Part shown: positions 54,846-62,963 of the stretch, one piece after another
Position numbering within the stretch: position 1 is the stretch's first letter
Layout of the letters: each line of letters starts with the position of its first letter
Assembly: GCF_036625195.1 (NCBI RefSeq)
Contig: NZ_JAZKUG010000001.1
Span: 434,001 to 498,000, forward strand
Reading direction: 5' to 3'
Source: Accumulibacter sp.
Lineage (GTDB): Bacteria > Pseudomonadota > Gammaproteobacteria > Burkholderiales > Rhodocyclaceae
DNA: 64,000 bases
Notes under the pieces: generated by a model
Database searches by the model: none
Told to the model about the DNA's origin: nothing
The model's input: only the letters and a program-made list of their open reading frames with translations
Program-made: the position numbers and the translations under genes

Positions 54846-54882
54846 CGCGGCGCGCACCCTGCGGGGTCCGCGCCGCGTTTTT
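54846..54882 (+). terminator. Rho-independent terminator
   Basis: The stem CGCGGCGCG (54846-54854) pairs with CGCGCCGCG (54869-54877) and is followed by TTTTT (54878-54882). It closes the pit-DUF47-small protein transcript. Confidence 0.88.
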
Positions 54883-55002
54883 CTGTCCCCTCACCCCTGC
54901 ATGGCCGGTTTGATCGGGCGGGCCACACGTCGGCCGGTCGCACATCCACCTGTGCCGACGCGTTGATCGCTCGTCCCTTTCACCCACGCCACTGGCAATT
55001 CC

Positions 55003-55476
55003 TCACTCACAGCGGGCAATGCACCGCTGCTGGTCGTCCGGGCAGTTGCCCTCGCCTTCGACGCGGCACTGCAAGCGCGTGCGGTGCGTGAAGACGATCC
55101 CCTCGCCATAGTCGCAGGCCAGCCGGCTGATCTGTCCCTGCCGTGACACGGTCATGCGCGCGCCGCGAACCGTGGACAGCCAGACCGCCGCCGAGCCGCA
55201 AGGCAGGTAGGCAGTGAATGTGCCATCCGCCGACTCCCACTGGGCGACGTTCTTCGCCTTCCGGTAGTCTGCGTAGTCGGTGCACAGCGCGGCATCGTCC
55301 TGATAGATGCGGCGATTGTCACTGCAGAAGCCGTTGAAACTGTAGCGCAGTTCGGCTTCAACGGGACAATTGCCGACCTGTACCGCTGCCGCCGGGTCGG
55401 GACAGGACAGCCGCTCGCCCGCCGACGCGACGAATGCCGGGAGGAGCAGAAGGAAGGCGGGGAAGCGGCGTTTCAT
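55003..55476 (-). CDS. Exported Cys-rich protein of unknown function
   Basis: A 157-residue periplasmic protein. The signal peptide (FPAFLLLLPAFVASAGE) is clear. The mature part has ten cysteines, probably in disulphides (C25, C37, C51, C65, C93 and five more towards the C-terminus, ending CPDDQQRCIARCE). No family was recognised. It is encoded next to the SCO1-like gene, in the same direction and 44 bases downstream of it, so it may share its transcript. Confidence 0.7.
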   Translation of the reverse strand: MKRRFPAFLLLLPAFVASAGERLSCPDPAAAVQVGNCPVEAELRYSFNGFCSDNRRIYQDDAALCTDYADYRKAKNVAQWESADGTFTAYLPCGSAAVWLSTVRGARMTVSRQGQISRLACDYGEGIVFTHRTRLQCRVEGEGNCPDDQQRCIARCE

Positions 55477-55520
55477 CGGAAGAGTCTCCAGTCAATGGCC
55501 AGGAATCCCGCCGGGGGCAC

Positions 55521-56147
55521 TCACCTGCCGGTCGCTGCCGGCTGGCGTTGCTGCCCCGGCCGCTGAGGGCTCGCGCCCATGATCTCGCGGATACGGGCGG
55601 CGATCTCGGTCGCCGGCGTGGCATAGGCGAAACGGCGCAGATAGCGGCCATCCGCCGCGAGCAGGAACATCCCCACCGAATGGTCGACTGCGTACTGATC
55701 GGCGGGTGCACCGGGCTCGCGAACCTGTTCGTAGCGCACGCCGAAATGGTCTGCGGCACGCCGGACGAGGGCTGGCGATCCGCTGAGCCCGATGATCCGC
55801 GGATCGAAGAAGCTGACGTAACTGCGCAGCATGCTCGCTGTGTCACGTTCCGGATCGACACTGATGAAGATCGCCTGCAGGCGCTCGGCATCCGGACCGA
55901 GGACGCCGAGCACCGCCACCATCTCGGCCAGCGTCGTCGGACAGACATCCGGGCAGAACGTGTAGCCAAAACTGATCAGTTGCAGGCGGCCCGGAAAATC
56001 CTCGTTGCTGACTGCGCGCCCGTTGGCGTCCATCAGCAGGTAGCGCGCCGGCAAGTCGGCCGCGCCATCGTCCGCAGCCGCACACTGCCCGCGGAGGAAG
56101 AGGAGGAGCGCGACGCACAGCGCGACGCCGAAGCCCCGGCTCATCAT
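55521..56147 (-). CDS. SCO1/SenC-family copper-binding protein
   Basis: A 208-residue thioredoxin-fold protein that probably helps to build the CuA centre of cytochrome oxidase or acts in periplasmic thiol balance. The copper ligands are present: C65 and C69 in TFCPDVCPTT, and H156 in DHSVGMFLL. Residues 1-25 form a signal peptide with MMSRGFGVALCVALLLFLRG. ATG 56147 overlaps the stop codon of the upstream gene (ATGA). No oxidase genes are in the window. Confidence 0.9.
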   Translation of the reverse strand: MMSRGFGVALCVALLLFLRGQCAAADDGAADLPARYLLMDANGRAVSNEDFPGRLQLISFGYTFCPDVCPTTLAEMVAVLGVLGPDAERLQAIFISVDPERDTASMLRSYVSFFDPRIIGLSGSPALVRRAADHFGVRYEQVREPGAPADQYAVDHSVGMFLLAADGRYLRRFAYATPATEIAARIREIMGASPQRPGQQRQPAATGR

Positions 56148-56518
56148 GGCGTTGGCGGCTTCTGCGTCGCCGTCTGAGCAACCGGCAGCAGCGACTGCAG
56201 GCGCCGCGACAGATCGTCCAACCGGGAAGCGAAGTCGGCGGCCGACGGACAGGACGCCAGGTCGCCACCCTGGGCGAGGAATGCCTGGTTGGTTCGCTCC
56301 TCGTACACTTCGCCGTAGCGCCGGGTCTTCGGTGCGTGCCGGATCATCAGCAGCTTCGCCTGGCCGGCGCTGCCCATCTCGCCGCAGGCAAGCGCCTGGC
56401 CATTGAGCCGACCGAGGTCGCCGATCGCAGCCAGAGCGGCCGTCGGGATGGCATCGGCGTCGGCGACAGCCGGGACGGCAAGAACGATCAGCAGACTCGA
56501 CAGCAGTACACGCGGCAT
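56144..56518 (-). CDS. Exported protein of unknown function, co-transcribed with SCO1-like gene
   Basis: A 124-residue protein with a signal peptide (MPRVLLSSLLIVLAVPAVAD). The mature part contains CGEMGSAGQAKLLMIRHAPK and TNQAFLAQGGDLASCPSAAD, helical with two cysteines, which might pair. I do not recognise a family. It overlaps the SCO1-like gene by four bases and the two form a unit. Confidence 0.7.
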   Translation of the reverse strand: MPRVLLSSLLIVLAVPAVADADAIPTAALAAIGDLGRLNGQALACGEMGSAGQAKLLMIRHAPKTRRYGEVYEERTNQAFLAQGGDLASCPSAADFASRLDDLSRRLQSLLPVAQTATQKPPTP

Positions 56519-56715
56519 GGCTTGGAAATGGCTCGGCAGGTGATCGGAACGGATCGATTATAGGTGGTGCAGACCGGACCCCGCGTTGATCGGGCTCAAA
56601 AAGGCTGCCCTCGGATCGCACGGGGGGAGGGCAGCCGGCGAAACAAGACTTCGCTGGCTGCCGCTGTGATGTACACTGCGCGCCTCGCCTCTGACCCGCA
56701 CCGGGCACCTTCCGC

Positions 56716-57906
56716 ATGCCTCAACTCGTTCTCCTGCCCGGCAAGGATCGCCAGCTTGCCCGCCAGCATCCGTGGATTTTCGCCGGCGCGGTCGACCGGC
56801 TGGAAGGCCGCGCTCGTCCTGGCGACACGGTCGAGGTCGTCGCCGCCAACGGCCGGCCGCTGGCCAAGGCCGCCTGGAGCCCGGAATCGAAGATCCGGGC
56901 CCGGGTGTGGACCTTCGATCCGCAGGAAATCGTCGACGACGCGTTCTTCAAGCGGCGCGTGCAGGCGGCAGTCGAGCGTCGCCTGCTGCTGCCCGAGTTG
57001 CGCGAACAGGAGGGACTGCGGCTGCTGCACGGCGAGTCCGACGGCCTGCCCGGCGTCATCGCCGATCGCTACAGCGACACGATCGTCCTCCAGCTGACGT
57101 CCGCCGGCGCCGACAAGTGGCGACAGGCGCTGGTGCGTGCGCTGCAGCGGGCAACGGGCTGCGCGCGCATCTACGAGCGCTCGGACTCGGACGTCCGCCG
57201 TCTCGAGGGACTGCTTCCCGTCGCCGGCTGGTTGCTTGGCGAGGCGCCGCCGAGCCCGCTGAGCATCGTCGAGAACGGTGTCCGCATGCGGGTGGACATC
57301 GTCAGCGGCCACAAGACCGGCTTCTATCTCGACCAGCGCGACAACCGGCTGCTGACGTGCCGGCTCGCCAGCGGACGCCGGACGCTGAACTGCTTCTGCT
57401 ACAGCGGCGGCTTCTCGTTGCAGGCACTCGCCGGCGGGGCCAGCCAGGTGCTGTCGATCGACTCCTCGGCACCGGCACTGGCGACTGCCGTGGAGAACCT
57501 CGCCCTCAACCCGCGACTCGACGCCAGCCTCGCCGAATGGCGCGAGTCGGACGTGTTCAGCGAGCTGCGGCTGTTGAAGCGTCGCGGCGAACTCTTCGAC
57601 CTGATCATCCTCGATCCGCCGAAGTTCGCTCCCTCGGCCGCGCATGCGGAACGAGCCGCGCGCGCCTACCGGGACATCAACGTCTTCGGCTTCCGACTCC
57701 TGGCTGCGGGCGGCTTGCTGCTGACCTACTCCTGCTCGGGCGGAATCAGCCGCCAGCACTTTCGGGAGATCGTCGCCGATGCCGCAGTTGCCGCCGGTCG
57801 CGAGGCACGCATCCTGCGCCATCTGGCAGCACCCGCCGACCACCCGGTGGGACTCGGCTTCAGCGAAGGGGAGTACCTCAAGGGACTGCTCTGTCAGGCG
57901 GACTGA
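56716..57906 (+). CDS. rlmI: 23S rRNA (cytosine-C5) methyltransferase, RlmI type
   Basis: A 396-residue class I methyltransferase with a PUA domain at the N-terminus (residues 1-75, QLVLLPGKDRQLARQHPWIF). RlmI methylates C1962 of 23S rRNA. The AdoMet-binding region is LNCFCYSGGFSLQALAGGAS and the catalytic DPPKF motif is in LIILDPPKFAPSAAHAERA. TYSCSGGISRQHF holds the conserved C-terminal cysteine. Length matches E. coli RlmI (396). Confidence 0.92.
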   Translation: MPQLVLLPGKDRQLARQHPWIFAGAVDRLEGRARPGDTVEVVAANGRPLAKAAWSPESKIRARVWTFDPQEIVDDAFFKRRVQAAVERRLLLPELREQEGLRLLHGESDGLPGVIADRYSDTIVLQLTSAGADKWRQALVRALQRATGCARIYERSDSDVRRLEGLLPVAGWLLGEAPPSPLSIVENGVRMRVDIVSGHKTGFYLDQRDNRLLTCRLASGRRTLNCFCYSGGFSLQALAGGASQVLSIDSSAPALATAVENLALNPRLDASLAEWRESDVFSELRLLKRRGELFDLIILDPPKFAPSAAHAERAARAYRDINVFGFRLLAAGGLLLTYSCSGGISRQHFREIVADAAVAAGREARILRHLAAPADHPVGLGFSEGEYLKGLLCQAD

Positions 57907-57932
57907 GCGCCGATGCAGCGGGCCAGCTGCAC

Positions 57933-58538
57933 TCAGCCATCTCCCCAAATCTGCTTCAGGCGGGCATCCCGACCACAGGACAGCCGATAGTACGAATAAC
58001 GCACTGGGTTCTTCCGGTAGTAGTCCTGATGGTACTCTTCGGCCGGATAGAAGGTTGCGGCGGCGGCCAGTTCGGTTTCGATCCGCGGCACCTTGCCGCT
58101 GGCCAACAGGGCATCCCGGCTGCTCTCGGCAGCCTTGCGCTCGACTTCGTTCTGCCAGTAGATGCCGCTGCGATACTGCGAACCGACGTCGCAGAACTGG
58201 CGGTTCCTGACGGTCGGATCGATGTGGCGCCAGAAGTGGTCCAGGAGCTGGACGTAGCTGATCCGCCGCGCGTCATAAGTGACGCGCACCGCCTCGGTAT
58301 GGCCCGTGCCGCCCGCGCTGACCTGCTCATAGGTGGGGCTGGCCGTACGCCCGGCGGTATAGCCCGACTCCACCGCGATGACTCCCGGCAGCTTTTCGAA
58401 GTCCGCCTCGCTGCACCAGAAGCATCCACCGGCAAAGATCGCTGTGCGCACCTCGCCCGGCTTGGCGGCGGCCCCATCGGCCGCGGCAAGCGGACCCGCA
58501 ATGAGGAGCAGCAGCACACCGACGACGGCCCGGCTCAT
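57933..58538 (-). CDS. msrA: Exported peptide methionine sulfoxide reductase MsrA
   Basis: A 201-residue enzyme that repairs the S-epimer of methionine sulfoxide. A signal peptide (residues 1-20, VVGVLLLLIAGPLAAA) suggests periplasmic work. The catalytic cysteine is C39 in FAGGCFWCSEADFEKLPGV. Later GTGHTEAVRVTYD and the YHQDYY motif confirm the family. It overlaps the msrB stop (ATGA at 58535-58538), so the two are co-translated. Confidence 0.95.
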   Translation of the reverse strand: MSRAVVGVLLLLIAGPLAAADGAAAKPGEVRTAIFAGGCFWCSEADFEKLPGVIAVESGYTAGRTASPTYEQVSAGGTGHTEAVRVTYDARRISYVQLLDHFWRHIDPTVRNRQFCDVGSQYRSGIYWQNEVERKAAESSRDALLASGKVPRIETELAAAATFYPAEEYHQDYYRKNPVRYSYYRLSCGRDARLKQIWGDG

Positions 58539-59041
58539 GTGCGCAGTTCCGGCAGTTGCTCGCCGCGCGGCACGAAGCGAAGCGCCACGCCATTGTTGCA
58601 GTAGCGCTTGCCGGTTGGCTGCGGACCATCCTTGAAGACGTGCCCCTGATGCCCACCGCAGCGGCTGCAGTGATACTCGGTGCGCGGGTAGATCAGTTTG
58701 AAGTCGGTCCGCGTGGCAATCGCGCCGGGCAACGGCTGCCAGAAGCTGGGCCAGCCGGTGCCGCTGTCGTATTTCGCTGCGCTGTCGAAGAGCGGCAGGC
58801 AGCAGGCAGCACAAACGAAGGTGCCGTCGCCCTTCTCGTGGTTCAATGGACTGCTTCCGGCGCGTTCGGTGTCCTCTTCGAAGAGGACACGATAGGCGGG
58901 CAGCGGCAGCAGGGTCGCCCACTCGGCTTGCGATTTTTCGAGCCGACCGTGGTCACGAGTCGCCGCGGGACCAGCCGTCGCCTCCGGGACGATGCAGGTC
59001 GAGATGTGGTTCAACCATTTCAGTGTCTGACAACGATTCAT
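58535..59041 (-). CDS. msrB: Peptide methionine sulfoxide reductase MsrB
   Basis: A 168-residue enzyme for the R-epimer of methionine sulfoxide. The zinc-binding cysteines are in FVCAACCLPLF and EYHCSRCGGHQG; the catalytic cysteine lies in GKRYCNNGVALRFVP. The substrate region SGTGWPSFWQPL is intact. I chose ATG 59041; the first 30 residues (MNRCQTLKWLNHISTCIVPE) precede the family domain, so the start is not certain. No secretion signal is obvious, although its partner MsrA has one. Confidence 0.9.
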   Translation of the reverse strand: MNRCQTLKWLNHISTCIVPEATAGPAATRDHGRLEKSQAEWATLLPLPAYRVLFEEDTERAGSSPLNHEKGDGTFVCAACCLPLFDSAAKYDSGTGWPSFWQPLPGAIATRTDFKLIYPRTEYHCSRCGGHQGHVFKDGPQPTGKRYCNNGVALRFVPRGEQLPELRT

Positions 59042-59339
59042 GATGCGCTCCAACAGGACGATAAAGCAGACGGCGCCGACGACTGGAACCGGCATCGGAG
59101 AGTGTCGCGCCAGATGTACCCCGGGCCGTGCGTGATCGCAGACAAAGCTCATCGCGCGCGCACCGACGATGCTTCTTCGGCAACGACGCCGCGGCGGCAG
59201 TTCCCCGCCCGTTGCCGCTGGAGAAAGGGACGGCAGGCGCCACAGCACGGGCCACTGTCCTGACCTCTCTGCGGCCAAGCCCGCTGCCGGGCTGCCCCCA
59301 TTGGTCGCCAGACGGGACCACACCTTACGCCAGATCACG
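59042..59339. other. Divergent intergenic region of msrB and the Fur-family gene
   Basis: About 300 bases with no convincing gene. The msrB frame is open to 59338 but its translation there lacks features. The promoters of msrBA (minus) must lie here; I could not pick out hexamers. Confidence 0.4.
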
Positions 59340-59388
59340 CATGGCTGCCGGGCAGCTGCAACAGAGTTGCAGCTGCCCGGCAGCCATG
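59340..59388. repeat. Perfect 23-bp hairpin
   Basis: Bases 59340-59362 are the exact reverse complement of 59366-59388, with a 3-base loop AGA. No T-run follows, so it is not a standard terminator. It ends 15 bases before the Fur-family ATG at 59404, which has no Shine-Dalgarno site. It could be a palindromic mobile remnant, an mRNA structure at the start of translation or a protein target. Confidence 0.85.
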
Positions 59389-59403
59389 TTCTAATTCCCG
59401 ATC

Positions 59404-59865
59404 ATGAAGCCTGCCATCATCCGCAGTGGCGAACAGCCGAGCGAAAGCGAGGCCGAGCGTGCAGCCCGTCTGATTCGCCGCGCCGGCGCCCGCGCCACGC
59501 CGGCCCGCGTTCGCGTCCTCCGCCTGCTGCGATCGGCACCGACCGCACTCAGCCACCATGAGATCGAAGAGTCCCTCGGCGATCTGGCGCTCGATCGCGT
59601 CACGCTCTACCGCGTGCTCGACTGGCTGGTCGCGACCGGGCTGGCGCACCGGAACGCGGACACGCGACGGACCTTCCGCTTTTCCGCCGCCAGCGGCAGC
59701 GAGCATTCGGCCCATACCCATTTCCGCTGCGACGGGTGCGGGCGTGTGTTCTGCCTCGACGCCGCACCGCCGCCACCCCCGATGCTGCCGGAGGGGTTCT
59801 TGCTGTCACGCATCGAACTCGATCTGCGCGGACGCTGCGCGCAGTGCGCGGGCAGCCCGCAGTGA
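59404..59865 (+). CDS. Fur-family metalloregulator, Zur-like
   Basis: A 153-residue Fur-superfamily repressor. The winged helix is recognisable in HEIEESLGDLALDRVTLYRV and the metal regions in HTHFRCDGCGRVFCLD and GRCAQCAG (two CxxC pairs for structural zinc). It overlaps a COG0523 GTPase gene by four bases. That partnership is typical of zinc-responsive Zur regulators, so Zur is the best guess; Fur itself usually lacks such a neighbour. A Zur box was not found. Confidence 0.82.
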   Translation: MKPAIIRSGEQPSESEAERAARLIRRAGARATPARVRVLRLLRSAPTALSHHEIEESLGDLALDRVTLYRVLDWLVATGLAHRNADTRRTFRFSAASGSEHSAHTHFRCDGCGRVFCLDAAPPPPPMLPEGFLLSRIELDLRGRCAQCAGSPQ

Positions 59866-60926
59866 GCGCAGTGCCGTCGCCCGAACGGGCGATTCCGGTG
59901 ACCATCCTGGCTGGCTTCCTCGGTGCCGGCAAGACCACGTTGCTCAACCATCTCCTGCGGCAACCGGCGATGGCCGATGCGGCGGTGCTGATCAATGAAT
60001 TCGGCGAGGTCGCGATCGACCATCACCTGGTCGACAAGGTGGACGACAACGTCCTCGTTCTCGCTTCCGGCTGCCTCTGCTGCAGCGTCCGCGGCGAGCT
60101 TGCACGCAGCCTGCGCGACCTGTTCATGCGCCGCCTGCGGCGCGAGATCCCTACCTTCTCCCGCGTCCTGATCGAAACCACCGGGTTGGCCGATCCGGCG
60201 CCGGTACTGTACACGCTGCTCGAGGATTTCTTCATCGCCGAGCGCTTTCGCATCGATGGCGTCGTGACGGCAGTCGACGCGACCCATGCGAACCGCCAGC
60301 TGGGACGCCATTTCGAGGCCGTGCGGCAAGTGGCGATGGCCGATCGCCTGTTGTTGACCAAGTGTGACCTGGCCGAGCCGGCTGAGCTCGCCACCCTGGC
60401 GCGACGACTGCGCCGGGCGAACCCCGGCGCACCGCAGATCGAGGTCGCGCACGGCCACATTGATGCCGGGCAGGTACTCGGCTGCGGGCTCTACGACCCC
60501 GCTGGCAAGACAGCCGACGTCCGGCGCTGGCTGGCCGAGGAGAAGGTCAAGGCGGAACACGACGCCTGGCGGCAGGATCTGCACGTCCATGACGTCAATC
60601 GCCATGACGCACTGGTTCATTCCTTCGTCCTGCGCTTCGCCGAGCCCTTCGCTTGGCCGGACTTCAGTGAAGCGATCGATGTCCTGCTCGCCACCTGTGG
60701 TGACCGCATCCTGCGCGTCAAGGGCCTCGTCGCTGTCGCCGACGAGGTCGGGCCACGCGTCGTGCAGTGTGTGCAGCACATGCGCTATCCGGCAGCATCA
60801 CTGCCCGAATGGCCGGACGACGACCGGCAGAGCAGGCTGGTGTTCATCGTCCGGGCGCTCGAGCGACAGATCATAGATCAGGCCTTCATCATGTTCTGTG
60901 GCACCCCGGCAAAAGGAGAAGTGTGA
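59862..60926 (+). CDS. COG0523 G3E-family GTPase, putative zinc metallochaperone
   Basis: A 354-residue GTPase of the CobW/YeiR/ZigA group, thought to deliver zinc to target enzymes under shortage. Walker A is GFLGAGKTTLL (residues 18-28), the metal motif CLCC lies at C71-C74, and ETTGLADP and LTKCDL are the switch and base-recognition motifs. The C-terminal CobW domain starts around residue 250. The start GTG 59862 overlaps the stop of the Fur-family gene, so the two are coupled. Confidence 0.88.
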   Translation: MSAVPSPERAIPVTILAGFLGAGKTTLLNHLLRQPAMADAAVLINEFGEVAIDHHLVDKVDDNVLVLASGCLCCSVRGELARSLRDLFMRRLRREIPTFSRVLIETTGLADPAPVLYTLLEDFFIAERFRIDGVVTAVDATHANRQLGRHFEAVRQVAMADRLLLTKCDLAEPAELATLARRLRRANPGAPQIEVAHGHIDAGQVLGCGLYDPAGKTADVRRWLAEEKVKAEHDAWRQDLHVHDVNRHDALVHSFVLRFAEPFAWPDFSEAIDVLLATCGDRILRVKGLVAVADEVGPRVVQCVQHMRYPAASLPEWPDDDRQSRLVFIVRALERQIIDQAFIMFCGTPAKGEV

Positions 60927-61070
60927 CCGGCAGCAGATGATCCGTCGGCAGCCCACGGCGGAAGGTGGCGGCTTCGGTCACGATGGTCAGCGAGCGTGCG
61001 CGCACCCCGTCGCGACAGCCCGCACAGAGAGTAGAATCCTGGCTCCTGCCGATCCGTCACAGGATCTCCG

Positions 61071-61664
61071 ATGCCGATCAACGAATTCCCGCTGACCCTG
61101 CTCTGCCACCCGGCGACGCCGGCGCCCGTGGTGCGATCGGTCGAAGCCCGGGCAGAACGCACCGCCAGCGGCGACCTGGTGCTGGCCTATCGGCTGCGCG
61201 GTGACATGGTGCGCCTGCGAATCCCGCCACCAACGGCTCCCCGGCGTGCCGATGGCCTCTGGGAACACAGCTGCTTCGAGGCCTTCACCGGCATCGCGGG
61301 CGAGACTGCGTATCAGGAGTTCAACTTCTCGCCGTCCGGCGAGTGGGCGAGCTACGCGTTCGCCGGCTACCGCCAACCGATAGCCGTGGCCATACCGCTA
61401 CCGGCACCGCGGCTGACCGCCAGGCTGTCTGCCGGCCGCCTCGAAGTCGAGGTGTTGATCGCCGCTGCTGCCTTGCCGGCGAATGCCGCCGCGGCGACCC
61501 TGCAGATCGGCCTCGCCGCGGTCATCGAGGCGGCCGATGTCGTCGACGGCAGCCACAGTTACTGGGCACTGCACCATCCGGCTGATCTGCCCGATTTTCA
61601 TCATCGCGACGGCTTCCGCCTCGAACTCGCCCCGGCAAGCCGATCCGCCCGAAGGGATTCCTGA
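61071..61664 (+). CDS. DOMON-like domain protein
   Basis: A 197-residue protein with a beta-sandwich like the DOMON-like family, which may bind sugar or haem. LWEHSCFEAFTGIAGETAYQ and EFNFSPSGEWASYAFAGYR are the conserved strands. No signal peptide is visible. Its stop shares one base with the ATG of the next gene, so they are co-translated. The function is unknown. Confidence 0.75.
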   Translation: MPINEFPLTLLCHPATPAPVVRSVEARAERTASGDLVLAYRLRGDMVRLRIPPPTAPRRADGLWEHSCFEAFTGIAGETAYQEFNFSPSGEWASYAFAGYRQPIAVAIPLPAPRLTARLSAGRLEVEVLIAAAALPANAAAATLQIGLAAVIEAADVVDGSHSYWALHHPADLPDFHHRDGFRLELAPASRSARRDS

Positions 61665-62875
61665 TGCCCGCGTTCCTCTCCGGCCTCGACCGTTTGCTCG
61701 GCGACAGCGACCTGCGGCAACCCCTGCGCGGCCGCCGGCTGGCGCTGCTCGCCCACCCGGCATCGGTCAGCGCCGACATGACGCATGCGCTCGACGCGCT
61801 CGCAGCGCTGGACGATGTGCGGCTGACGGCCGCCTTCGGACCGCAGCACGGATTGCGCGGCGACAAGCAGGACAACATGGTCGAGTCGGCCGAGTTCTTC
61901 GATCCGCAGCACGGAATCCCGGTCTTCAGCCTGTACGGCACGGTCCGACGTCCAACATCGCAAATGATGTCGAGCTTCGACCTCCTGCTGGTCGACCTGC
62001 AGGATGTGGGCTGCCGCATCTACACCTTCATCACCACCCTGCTGTACGTTCTCGAGGCGGCCGCCTCGCATGGCAAGGAAGTGTGGATCCTGGACCGCCC
62101 GAACCCCGTCGGGCGGCCGGTTGAAGGATTGCTGCTGCGCCCTGGGTGGGAGAGCTTCGTCGGCGCCGGACCGCTGCCGATGCGCCATGGCCTGACGATG
62201 GGCGAACTCGCCTGCTGGTTCATCCGCCGGTTCGAACTCGAACTGGACTGCACGGTCATCCGGATGCAGGGCTGGGCGCCCGACGCGGCACCTGGCTACG
62301 GATGGCCGACTGGCCAGCGCAGCTGGATCAACCCGAGCCCCAATGCCGCCAGTCTGGCGATGGCGCGCTGTTATGCCGGCACGGTGATGCTCGAGGGCAG
62401 CTCGCTTTCCGAGGGTCGCGGCACGACCCGCCCGCTGGAGCTGTTTGGCGCACCGGATCTCGACGCTCGCCGGCTGATCGCCGGCATGCATTCGCTGGCA
62501 CCCGCCTGGCTGCAAGGCTGCCGGCTGCGCGAGTGCTGGTTCGAGCCGACCTTCCACAAACACGCCGGGCAGCTGTGCCACGGTGTCCAGATCCACGTCG
62601 ACGACAGCGCCTACCGGCACCACGGTTTCCGTCCCTGGCGCTTGCAGAGCCTCGCCTTCAAGGTGCTGCGGCGATTGCAGCCGGACTACCCGCTATGGCG
62701 GGACTTTCCCTACGAGTACGAAACGGATCGGCTGGCGATCGACCTGATCAACGGCTCGCCCGCGCTGCGACAGTGGGTCGATGACCCGACGGCCACGCCC
62801 GACGACCTTGATTCCCTCAGCCGCGCTGACGAGGACGCGTGGCTGCAGATGCGGCAGGACTTCCTGCTTTACTGA
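61664..62875 (+). CDS. NamZ-type (DUF1343) exo-muramidase
   Basis: A 403-residue protein of the DUF1343/NamZ family, which removes terminal N-acetylmuramic acid from peptidoglycan fragments. The N-terminal Rossmann-like part has LLAHPASVSADMTHALDALA and FGPQHGLRGDKQDNMVESAE. The catalytic region reads VFSLYGTVRRPTSQMMSSFD and the C-terminal domain contains EGRGTTRPLELFGAPDLDA. No signal peptide is visible, unlike many NamZ proteins, so it may act in the cytoplasm on recycled muropeptides; that is inference. Confidence 0.85.
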   Translation: MPAFLSGLDRLLGDSDLRQPLRGRRLALLAHPASVSADMTHALDALAALDDVRLTAAFGPQHGLRGDKQDNMVESAEFFDPQHGIPVFSLYGTVRRPTSQMMSSFDLLLVDLQDVGCRIYTFITTLLYVLEAAASHGKEVWILDRPNPVGRPVEGLLLRPGWESFVGAGPLPMRHGLTMGELACWFIRRFELELDCTVIRMQGWAPDAAPGYGWPTGQRSWINPSPNAASLAMARCYAGTVMLEGSSLSEGRGTTRPLELFGAPDLDARRLIAGMHSLAPAWLQGCRLRECWFEPTFHKHAGQLCHGVQIHVDDSAYRHHGFRPWRLQSLAFKVLRRLQPDYPLWRDFPYEYETDRLAIDLINGSPALRQWVDDPTATPDDLDSLSRADEDAWLQMRQDFLLY

Positions 62876-62963
62876 GAGTCACTGGCGAGGCTGCGCGCAC
62901 GATGGCTGCGCCGCCGCGGCATCGCCAACCGTGCTCGTCGGGGCTCTCGCCCCCGACAGCAGG

